IMG/VR virus record: IMGVR_UViG_3300022562_000830
Coordinates: 1 to 44,716 of that record
Reading direction: 5' to 3' (one strand)
Source: a virus
DNA: 44,716 nucleotides
Both the position numbers and the translations under genes were made by a program. The notes under the pieces were generated by a model, which saw only the letters and a list, made by a program, of their open reading frames with translations, did not search any database and had not been told where the DNA came from. Shown here piece by piece: positions 39,989 through 44,716 of this stretch; the stretch's first letter is position 1, and every line of letters begins with the position of its first letter.

Positions 39989-40219
39989 TTAAATGTCATT
40001 GAGCGTATTCCATAAATCAATCACCGATTGTTTTACGTCTGATACGTCTGAATTCTTTTTTCTAAATCCAACACTACTTTTAAATTGAATAGTGTTAATA
40101 CCGCAAAAATGTAAAATTCTCGCATCACAAAATTTATATTTATGCGTTATCCAAATATCATGCTCTATCTTTGGAACAAAACCGCAAGCCTTACACGGCT
40201 TAAGTTCGTTTCCACTCAT
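39989..40219 (-). CDS. Zinc-finger, Lar-like protein (76 aa)
   Basis: LKPCKACGFVPKIEHDIWI and the C-terminal KQSVIDLWNTLND follow the layout of Lar (restriction-alleviation-like) zinc proteins: CxxCG at the start and a WN helix at the end. The second Cys pair is reduced to FC..C. Start 40219 overlaps the upstream gene by 20 bases. Confidence 0.55.
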   Translation of the reverse strand: MSGNELKPCKACGFVPKIEHDIWITHKYKFCDARILHFCGINTIQFKSSVGFRKKNSDVSDVKQSVIDLWNTLNDI

Positions 40220-40385
40220 GTTTGCAATAGGGACAACGCCAAGCAATCGTTCTATCTAAATCCATGCTGTATAATCCAATCACCGTCGAAAAATGTGTGG
40301 CATCACCATAATGTTTCCGATGGTTCTCCGGTATCGGTTCACCCTGAAAGCTTTTACCGCATTTAGGACAGTTTTCTGGTTCCAT
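40200..40385 (-). CDS. Zinc-ribbon protein, tandem paralogue 1 (61 aa)
   Basis: CPKCGKSF at the N terminus and CPYCKHEW at the C terminus, with a Trp/Tyr-rich strand (VIGLYSMDLDRTIAWR) between, the same plan as the two genes upstream. Probably binds one zinc. Confidence 0.7.
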   Translation of the reverse strand: MEPENCPKCGKSFQGEPIPENHRKHYGDATHFSTVIGLYSMDLDRTIAWRCPYCKHEWKRT

Positions 40386-40387
40386 AT

Positions 40388-40582
40388 TTAATCATCTTTT
40401 AAATGTGGGTAATAATGAGATCGACAATGGTGACAATACCAATAAATCACTTTCCTTTGACTAAAATCCCAAACACCTGTCATTGTATGCATAAAATTAT
40501 CATATCCAACTACCCTGTCTTTCACCGGAATTATTTCACCAATTACATGGCAATTCGGGCATTTATTGGGCCGTTTTATCAT
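40388..40582 (-). CDS. Zinc-ribbon protein, tandem paralogue 2 (64 aa)
   Basis: CPNCHVIGEIIPVKDRVVGY ... GVWDFSQRKVIYWYCHHCRS: same frame as its neighbours, with 'IPVKDR' matching 'IQVKDR' of paralogue 3. Two bases from paralogue 1. Confidence 0.7.
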   Translation of the reverse strand: MIKRPNKCPNCHVIGEIIPVKDRVVGYDNFMHTMTGVWDFSQRKVIYWYCHHCRSHYYPHLKDD

Positions 40583-40778
40583 TTAAACTATTATTTAATT
40601 GTAACTTAATAATCCATTTATAACCGCAAAAGGGACAACTAGAATAAATTTTTTGATGCCTTATATCGTAAATCCCAAAAAGATTACTGGTGTTTCCCGG
40701 CCATGCAAATCGGTCTTTAACCTGTATTGGTTTTGATGTTGCCTTACAACGTGGGCATTGATCCGGCTCAAAGAACAT
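40563..40778 (-). CDS. Zinc-ribbon protein, tandem paralogue 3 (71 aa)
   Basis: CPRCKATSKPIQVKDRFAW ... FGIYDIRHQKIYSSCPFCGYKW. It overlaps paralogue 2 by 20 bases. Its ATG lies just after an operator (40781-40793) with no RBS, so start or leaderless translation is uncertain. Confidence 0.65.
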   Translation of the reverse strand: MFFEPDQCPRCKATSKPIQVKDRFAWPGNTSNLFGIYDIRHQKIYSSCPFCGYKWIIKLQLNNSLNDKTAQ

Positions 40779-40780
40779 AT

Positions 40781-40793
40781 GTACTTTAAGTAC
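40781..40793. promoter_or_regulatory. Operator GTAC-TTTAA-GTAC
   Basis: Same core as the sites at 9986 and 42465, two bases from the ATG of the zinc-ribbon gene. The matching promoter is not clear; TTTACA and TTGTTC elements lie 20-50 bases upstream on the minus strand. Confidence 0.7.
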
Positions 40794-40798
40794 ATAAT

Positions 40799-40814
40799 TG
40801 TTTCATGTGGAACA
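40799..40814. promoter_or_regulatory. parS-like palindrome
   Basis: TGTTTCATGTGGAACA matches the bacterial ParB site TGTTTCACGTGAAACA at 14 of 16 bases. It adjoins the operator at 40781-40793. No ParA/ParB gene is present, so any binding protein would be the host's; chance or a promoter element is possible. Confidence 0.35.
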
Positions 40815-40823
40815 AAATCATAC

Positions 40824-41432
40824 TTAATGTAAAGTTTCTTCTGTAGCATTCATTGTATCAGATGCTAATTTCTGAATTGATTCAGCTACTGTTAACGCGG
40901 TTTTAACGTCTAACTTTACGTCACAACGAATAAGAATCTTTCCATCCTCAACACCTAACATTACGGAATTGGTATTCGTTAGGAAAATATCTAAAAATTC
41001 ATCATTTAAATCTACAAAACCATCGAATAATTCGCGTACATTTTCCACACCATGTTCGCGCAAGAATTCATCAATCTTATCTATTACAGTGTCCGCTTTT
41101 ATTAAATTCTTTAAAGTATCTTTAACTGTTGCGGCGTATTTTGGGTCTTGTGCACATTTTTCAGCAATTTCTTTAACCTGCTCTTTAATTATCTCTTTCA
41201 TACTCCCCATATACGCATTGGCAATATGGGTAATTACATCCATCAAATTAACTTTATTTCTTACATGCTCATTAAATAATTCGGGAATATTGTCAAAACG
41301 TTTGGCATGAGAAACAATTTCCAAGGTTTCTTCTGGACCTTTATTATCAATAATGCATTGAACAACTAAATCTCGTAAAGCTTCGAATTCGGGACTGTTA
41401 ACAATAGCAGCAATAGAGTTTTCTTTTTCCAT
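40824..41432 (-). CDS. Hypothetical helical protein (202 aa)
   Basis: Acidic, all-helical (FEALRDLVVQCIIDNKGPEE, MKEIIKEQVKEIAEKCAQD, IDEFLREHGVENVRELFD) with a C-terminal strand pair (GKILIRCDVKLDVKTA). RBS GGGGGGGAT precedes the ATG; operator GTAC-AACAA-GTAC (41447-41459) lies 15 bases upstream, so it is probably repressor-controlled. Family unknown. Confidence 0.7.
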   Translation of the reverse strand: MEKENSIAAIVNSPEFEALRDLVVQCIIDNKGPEETLEIVSHAKRFDNIPELFNEHVRNKVNLMDVITHIANAYMGSMKEIIKEQVKEIAEKCAQDPKYAATVKDTLKNLIKADTVIDKIDEFLREHGVENVRELFDGFVDLNDEFLDIFLTNTNSVMLGVEDGKILIRCDVKLDVKTALTVAESIQKLASDTMNATEETLH

Positions 41433-41446
41433 TTATCCCCCCCGGT

Positions 41447-41459
41447 GTACAACAAGTAC
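41447..41459. promoter_or_regulatory. Operator upstream of the 202-aa gene
   Basis: GTAC-AACAA-GTAC. A leftward promoter of moderate quality (TTCAAA, 17-bp spacer, TAATGT with an upstream TG) overlaps it. Confidence 0.65.
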
Positions 41460-41507
41460 ATTACACCATGAAGGATAAGATTTGAAGTGAATTTTTAAAT
41501 TTTTTCC

Positions 41508-41544
41508 TTCACCATAACACTTATATGAACTATACTGAAAGTAT
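41508..41544 (+). promoter_or_regulatory. Promoter and operator of the small lipoprotein-like gene
   Basis: TTCACC (41508-41513), 17-bp spacer, TATACT (41531-41536), then ATG at 41543. Operator-like ATAC-TGAAA-GTAT (41532-41544) overlaps the -10 and start codon. Confidence 0.6.
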
Positions 41545-41704
41545 GAAAATGATTACGATTATCCTATTGGCGATTTTGACAACAAATTGCGTACATCTGT
41601 CGCCGGAAGAAATAAAACAACGGGACGAAAGTATTAAGCGTTACAAAGAATTATCCTTCCCTATGCCGGGTTATTACCCTCAACCTCAACAACCTTGCCG
41701 CTAA
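41543..41704 (+). CDS. Small exported/lipoprotein-like peptide (53 aa), leaderless
   Basis: MKMITIILLAILTTNC is a signal-peptide-like start with Cys at 16; the lipobox (LTTNC) is imperfect. The rest is charged then Pro/Gln/Tyr-rich (PGYYPQPQQPC). The ATG is 6 bases after the -10, so the mRNA would be leaderless. It is the only rightward gene in this late block and converges with the gene at 41701. A lysogen-expressed surface peptide is possible. Confidence 0.5.
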   Translation: MKMITIILLAILTTNCVHLSPEEIKQRDESIKRYKELSFPMPGYYPQPQQPCR

Positions 41705-41889
41705 CGAATCAGTAAATAAAATCCCATGCAGATCGGTACGTACAGTAACATGGCGATAATAGTTTCGATTAAAATTTGAACAAGATACTTTTTTAAGGCG
41801 GCGTGTTGTGTGGGGACGTCCATATATTGATACCCCCCTCCCCTCGGCGCGGCGCGGGGGGTTGCCGCTAAGTTTTTGATATCATTCAT
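41701..41889 (-). CDS. Small membrane protein before terS end (62 aa)
   Basis: C-terminal transmembrane segment (ILIETIIAMLLYVPICMGFYLL) after a Pro/Arg/Gly-rich N terminus (ATPRAAPRGGGYQYM) that is encoded by an extremely GC-rich stretch (41834-41870). CGGGAAAA precedes the ATG. Directly downstream of terS. Unknown. Confidence 0.55.
   Translation of the reverse strand: MNDIKNLAATPRAAPRGGGYQYMDVPTQHAALKKYLVQILIETIIAMLLYVPICMGFYLLIR
41834..41870. other. GC-rich island near terS (candidate packaging site)
   Basis: A run of nearly pure G/C (CCCCCCTCCCCTCGGCGCGG and on to GGGGGG) in an AT-rich genome, able to pair ACCCCCC with GGGGGGT around a GGCGCGGCGC centre. It lies 50 bases beyond terS; cos or pac sites are commonly found near terS. 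It is also coding, so function is uncertain. Confidence 0.35.
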
Positions 41890-41922
41890 TTTTTTCCCGT
41901 GGGCTAGTAATTAACCTGCGAC

Positions 41923-42396
41923 TTAATTAATATTTTCAATAGCTTGCATTGATTCGATCGCTAATGTATCGGTGTTTATAGTCTTTTCACGATCGCGTAA
42001 CGCTTTGTAAATCTCATCTAGTATTAAATCATATTGTTCCTTGGTGTTAAGTCTTTGAATTTGTTGTATTTCTTGTTGTGGTTTTATCCCTGCTCTATTA
42101 AGTAAATCGGTAGCCGCTGCTAATCGAACTGAATCGCTAGTGCTATTTACCATTAAATGTTCAATTGTTTGCAACGCTAACGGAACTTTTGACGCGCAAA
42201 GTTGAATTGATTTGTCTCTAATAACTCGTTGAATGTCTTTGCGACGTAATAATTCACTAGCACGTATTCTAGCGGCGCTTTCGGAATATCCCGCTTCAAT
42301 AGCTGCTAGCGTTGATCTACCGCCATTTAGTACATAGGCATCAATAAAGTTTGATTGTCTTTTCGTATAGCCGTTTATCTTGTGATCGTTTGCCAT
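41923..42396 (-). CDS. terS: Terminase small subunit (157 aa)
   Basis: YTKRQSNFIDAYVLNGGRSTLAAIEAGYSESAARIRASELL is the helix-turn-helix signature of the Terminase_2 small-subunit family, with RKDIQRVIRDK following and a helical C terminus. Recognises the packaging site and recruits TerL (3.1 kb downstream; ten small genes intervene, an unusual separation). Divergent from the DUF932 operon. Confidence 0.85.
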   Translation of the reverse strand: MANDHKINGYTKRQSNFIDAYVLNGGRSTLAAIEAGYSESAARIRASELLRRKDIQRVIRDKSIQLCASKVPLALQTIEHLMVNSTSDSVRLAAATDLLNRAGIKPQQEIQQIQRLNTKEQYDLILDEIYKALRDREKTINTDTLAIESMQAIENIN

Positions 42397-42436
42397 GTTT
42401 AACTCAAATATATTTAATTAAGCTTACCCTAGTTTA

Positions 42437-42477
42437 TTGTACATTCGTATAAATTTGTTATACTGTACTTTAAGTAC
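42437..42477 (+). promoter_or_regulatory. Promoter and operator of the DUF932 operon
   Basis: TTGTAC (42437-42442), 16-bp spacer, TATACT (42459-42464), operator GTAC-TTTAA-GTAC (42465-42477) covering the +1. The upstream 17-mer TTTATTGTACATTCGTA is shared with the promoter at 529-556. Confidence 0.8.
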
Positions 42478-42490
42478 AGGTTATTTAACC

Positions 42491-42505
42491 CGGTTTAGTA
42501 GACCG
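42491..42505 (+). other. Leader hairpin with TTAGTAG loop
   Basis: CGGT-TTAGTAG-ACCG, about 20 bases into the predicted transcript. Same loop as hairpins at 912-926 and 44208-44222 but a different stem. A boxB-like or processing signal is possible. Confidence 0.6.
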
Positions 42506-42525
42506 ATACATAAGGAGCTAAAGCA

Positions 42526-42660
42526 ATGAAACATAAATCTTTTTATCGCGTTACCCTGAGCGATTTCGAGCAATATCCGCTCGCATTTATTCAATTTATT
42601 CTAATTAAACTAGTCGCTTATGCGTTAATTATCGGCTGGGTTGCTTTCAATTTGCTGTAA
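42526..42660 (+). CDS. Small membrane protein (44 aa)
   Basis: Preceded by ATAAGGAGCT. Polar start (MKHKSFYRVTLSDFEQYPLA) then a transmembrane helix (FILIKLVAYALIIGWVAFNLL). First gene of the operon. Below the ORF cut-off but strongly supported by the shared RBS. Confidence 0.6.
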   Translation: MKHKSFYRVTLSDFEQYPLAFIQFILIKLVAYALIIGWVAFNLL

Positions 42661-42672
42661 GGAGCGTAAACA

Positions 42673-42732
42673 ATGGAATATTTAATAGGTTGTTTGTTGT
42701 TATTTATTACCGTTTTAGTTTTTCAAATATAA
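42673..42732 (+). CDS. 19-aa membrane peptide
   Basis: TAAGGAGCG precedes ATG 42673; the product MEYLIGCLLLFITVLVFQI is one hydrophobic helix. Its stop overlaps the RBS of the next gene. Possibly a true microprotein, possibly a translation-coupling leader. Confidence 0.45.
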   Translation: MEYLIGCLLLFITVLVFQI

Positions 42733-42744
42733 GGAGCTTACAAC

Positions 42745-43032
42745 ATGGAAATATTAGACGATGACCAACTCGAAATAATCGAAACAACCGACGGCTATAA
42801 GACGAAAGTTAAAACAGCCGAACAATTACGCGCAGCTATTAATTGGATTATTAAACATGGTCAATTTTTAAAGATTAACGGCATTGTATTAGATGGTTTT
42901 ACCGCTTCCGGTATGCATCAAATATTGAAAGCATTGAATTCTGAAAATCAAGCTAAATTTTTAGCCGTGGGGATTAATAAAGGTTTATTCAGTATGACAA
43001 ACCTTACCTACAAATTACTTAAATCTAAATAA
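42745..43032 (+). CDS. Hypothetical early protein (95 aa)
   Basis: RBS ATAAGGAGCT. Acidic start (MEILDDDQLEIIETTDGY), then helices (EQLRAAINWIIKHGQFLKING, SGMHQILKALNSENQ). Resembles no family I know. A strong hairpin (43038-43068) follows. Confidence 0.7.
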   Translation: MEILDDDQLEIIETTDGYKTKVKTAEQLRAAINWIIKHGQFLKINGIVLDGFTASGMHQILKALNSENQAKFLAVGINKGLFSMTNLTYKLLKSK

Positions 43033-43037
43033 ACTCC

Positions 43038-43068
43038 GATAGTGCACTTATTAATCAAGTGTACTATC
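43038..43068 (+). other. Intergenic hairpin
   Basis: GATAGTGCACTT / AAGTGTACTATC, a 12-bp stem with one G-U and a 7-base loop. No U-tract. Likely mRNA stabiliser or processing site between the 95-residue gene and the DUF932 gene. Confidence 0.65.
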
Positions 43069-43115
43069 TGGGATTTATTCCCATTTTATCAACTTAAGCA
43101 TAAGGAGCTTATATC

Positions 43116-44147
43116 ATGTCATCAGAAATCTATTTTTTACCTAACGGACGCGCATCAATGGCAACTAAACACGGCACTACAACATGGCATCATGATGATA
43201 ATATCATGGCTAAAGACGCTAAAATGGATATCTGGATTAAAACTATCTTCGATTGGACTATTAACGCGTCAAAAATGACTTATTTGGATCATAACGGCAT
43301 TTCTCGCATTATTCCGGATAAAATTGGCCTTTATCGATCGGACGATGGCGGCTTTTTGTCGGTAGTTTCCAACCGTTACAAAGTAGTACAACCACATGAA
43401 GTTTTAGAATTTTTTCGCGATTTAGTAGAATCGTATGGTTTTGAACTTGAAACCGCTGGAAGCCTTAATGGCGGACGTCGCTTTTGGGCATTGGCAAAAA
43501 CCAGTATGAACATTGATATCAAGGGCGATAAAGTCGAAAATTACCTATGTGTCGTTACTTCTTGTGATGGTTCTATGGCTACTCAAGCATTTTTCACCAG
43601 TATTCGCGTAGTTTGCGCCAATACTCTGCGTATGGCATTAAATCAGGACGGCAAAAACGCTGTTATTGTTCGCCATAGTACTGTATTTAATCCCGATCAA
43701 GTTAAAATCGATTTAGGTATCATTCGCAATAATTGGTCGGAATTCGGCGATATTATAACCGCAATGTCAGAATACAAAGTCAGCCGCAAAGAGACCGCTG
43801 ATATTATTTACAATCTCTTTAAAACGGATAAAGCCGCTAGTATTGAGGATGAATCGACGCGTACACAAAACATAATGCGCGGGGTTTTTGCTAGTGTCGC
43901 TAATTCTCCCGGCTCTCATCTACAATCGGCTGATGGTACCGCGTGGGGTTTATTAAATGGTGTTACTCATTATATCGACCATGAAGCCGGTGCGCGCAGC
44001 GATGATAATCGACTTAACTCTGCGTGGTTTGGCAAGGGTAACGACATCAAAAACCAAGCTTATGATTTAGTTAAGGAGCTAATCAGCGCTAACCAACAAC
44101 GGGAATCAATACCTGTCACCGATATATTCCCTGATCTAACGTTTTAA
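43116..44147 (+). CDS. DUF932 (phage/plasmid-like) protein (343 aa)
   Basis: Matches the DUF932 / TIGR03299 plan: FDWTINASKM near residue 45, YRSDDGGFLSVVSNRYKVVQPHEVLEFFRDL, SLNGGRRFWALAKTS, CVVTSCDGSMATQAFFTSIRVVCANTLRMAL and a late NAVTHYIDHEA-like stretch (GVTHYIDHEAGAR). These proteins are widespread on phages and plasmids; biochemical role unsettled. RBS ATAAGGAGCT. Under an operator-bearing promoter, so an early lytic gene. Confidence 0.85.
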   Translation: MSSEIYFLPNGRASMATKHGTTTWHHDDNIMAKDAKMDIWIKTIFDWTINASKMTYLDHNGISRIIPDKIGLYRSDDGGFLSVVSNRYKVVQPHEVLEFFRDLVESYGFELETAGSLNGGRRFWALAKTSMNIDIKGDKVENYLCVVTSCDGSMATQAFFTSIRVVCANTLRMALNQDGKNAVIVRHSTVFNPDQVKIDLGIIRNNWSEFGDIITAMSEYKVSRKETADIIYNLFKTDKAASIEDESTRTQNIMRGVFASVANSPGSHLQSADGTAWGLLNGVTHYIDHEAGARSDDNRLNSAWFGKGNDIKNQAYDLVKELISANQQRESIPVTDIFPDLTF

Positions 44148-44155
44148 CCTTTGTT

Positions 44156-44193
44156 CTCTACTGCGCATTAGTCCGCTAGTGCGCAGTGTAGAG
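44156..44193 (+). other. Long intergenic hairpin
   Basis: CTCTACTGCGCATTAG pairs with CTAGTGCGCAGTGTAGAG (2-base bulge, one G-U) around a TCCG loop. Same operon-spacing role as the hairpins at 21 and 43038. Confidence 0.65.
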
Positions 44194-44207
44194 CAATCCC
44201 GCTCTAG

Positions 44208-44226
44208 TCGGTTAGTAGCCGATTTT
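44208..44226 (+). other. Second intergenic hairpin with TTAGTAG loop
   Basis: TCGG-TTAGTAG-CCGA followed by TTTT. The stem is the swapped version of the one at 912-926 (CCGA/TCGG). A boxA-like CGCTCTA precedes it. Confidence 0.6.
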
Positions 44227-44246
44227 ATATATAAGGAGCTTACACA

Positions 44247-44591
44247 ATGAAATATTTAAACCCTACTAAACAATTAACCGTTAATGATTGGCCGTATGGT
44301 CGCCAATTGCGTACTAGCGCCATTTTTACAATTGAAAGTAATAAACATGGCGAACGTGTTAATCGCATTACTATTAACCCGAAAAATGGAATAGCCAATA
44401 AACCAAAAACAACTACCTACGCCGATTTAGTGCGTATCGTTGAGGGTAAGGACGGTAAAACCTATATTGCGGAATATCACAAATATAATCGCATTTGTAT
44501 TCGTGAATCTAATTTACAATATGAGCATGAATCTATTTATGATTCTAACCCCTATTTTGCTGAATTATTGGCATTGCTTCAAAGTAGTTAA
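44247..44591 (+). CDS. Hypothetical protein downstream of DUF932 (114 aa)
   Basis: RBS ATAAGGAGCT. Beta-rich (RTSAIFTIESNKHGERVNRIT, YADLVRIVEGKDGKTYIAEY) with an acidic end. Co-transcribed with DUF932. Its final 19 bases lie inside the contig overlap. No family recognised. Confidence 0.7.
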   Translation: MKYLNPTKQLTVNDWPYGRQLRTSAIFTIESNKHGERVNRITINPKNGIANKPKTTTYADLVRIVEGKDGKTYIAEYHKYNRICIRESNLQYEHESIYDSNPYFAELLALLQSS

Positions 44592-44716
44592 TTTCTTATA
44601 GCGTCTTCGCAATAAGACGCTATAGGAAGTTAACTAGTATAAGGAGCTATAATTATGAATCCCGAAATAATTGTAACCGTAAAAAGTGTATATGGTTTAA
44701 ATAAATGTTATCCCGT
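44573..44716. repeat. Terminal direct repeat, right copy
   Basis: Exact copy of bases 1-144; the gene starting at 83 begins again here and is cut by the end. Closes the circle. Confidence 0.95.

Noticed and set aside
1-44716. True long terminal repeat of a linear virion genome
   Set aside because: 144 exact bases splitting a gene are most simply assembly overlap of a circular or circularly permuted genome; read data would be needed to show fixed ends.

Overview
The window is the complete circular genome of a temperate, podovirus-like phage. Bases 1-144 recur exactly at 44573-44716, so the unique circle is 44572 bp. The sequence is AT-rich. A phage is indicated by terminase subunits, a P22-type portal, an HK97-fold coat protein, short-tail nozzle and ejection proteins, a spanin/holin/endolysin cassette, an integrase with excisionase, and a divergent repressor switch. 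The nested two-membrane spanin pair and Shine-Dalgarno/sigma70-type signals suggest a Gram-negative, probably proteobacterial, host. A tRNA 3' end with encoded CCA at 18969-19010 looks like the attP core. The species cannot be read from the sequence.

Layout. The switch lies at 9742-10594: a Cro-like gene runs leftward and a CI-like gene without a peptidase domain runs rightward. Leftward from Cro come a replication-type gene, small nin-like genes, a Ref-family nuclease, a VRR-NUC nuclease and a Q-like antiterminator (7150-7515). A late promoter and terminator follow Q, then the tail-tip genes down to a sulfotransferase-like gene (1248). Rightward from CI come two small overlapping genes, a three-copy structured repeat array, a Ro60/TROVE protein, an ERF annealing protein, an SSB-tail protein, xis, int, and many small accessory genes up to 18.5 kb. 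The attP region is at 18.55-19.3 kb, followed by a rightward block of winged-helix, zinc-finger and AP2-domain genes (19.3-21.7 kb). The lysis cassette and the whole head/neck/ejection module run leftward from terS (42396) to Rz1 (21672). A rightward operon at 42.4-44.6 kb (DUF932 protein and small genes) continues across the contig ends to 896; its genes are separated by strong RNA hairpins and share the RBS ATAAGGAGCT.

Regulation. A 13-bp palindrome, GTAC-N5-GTAC, occurs nine times with perfect arms and five times nearly perfect, almost always at a promoter (cro/cI, the early right promoter, xis-int, the 19.3-kb operon, the DUF932 operon, the 40.8-41.5-kb genes). It is the obvious operator of the phage repressor(s). 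Several of these promoters place the start codon at or within a few bases of the expected +1, implying leaderless messages.

The most unusual system is the Ro60/TROVE gene (11475-12860), translationally linked to phage recombination genes and preceded by three repeats whose stems show compensatory base changes. These repeats are candidate Ro-binding (Y-RNA-like) RNAs or a structured leader. Other notable signals are a stem-swapping hairpin with constant TTAGTAG loop (three copies), a strongly strand-biased CCCTGG hexamer (about 22 versus 2), and a duplicated terminator/leader cassette upstream of the tail-tip operon and terL.
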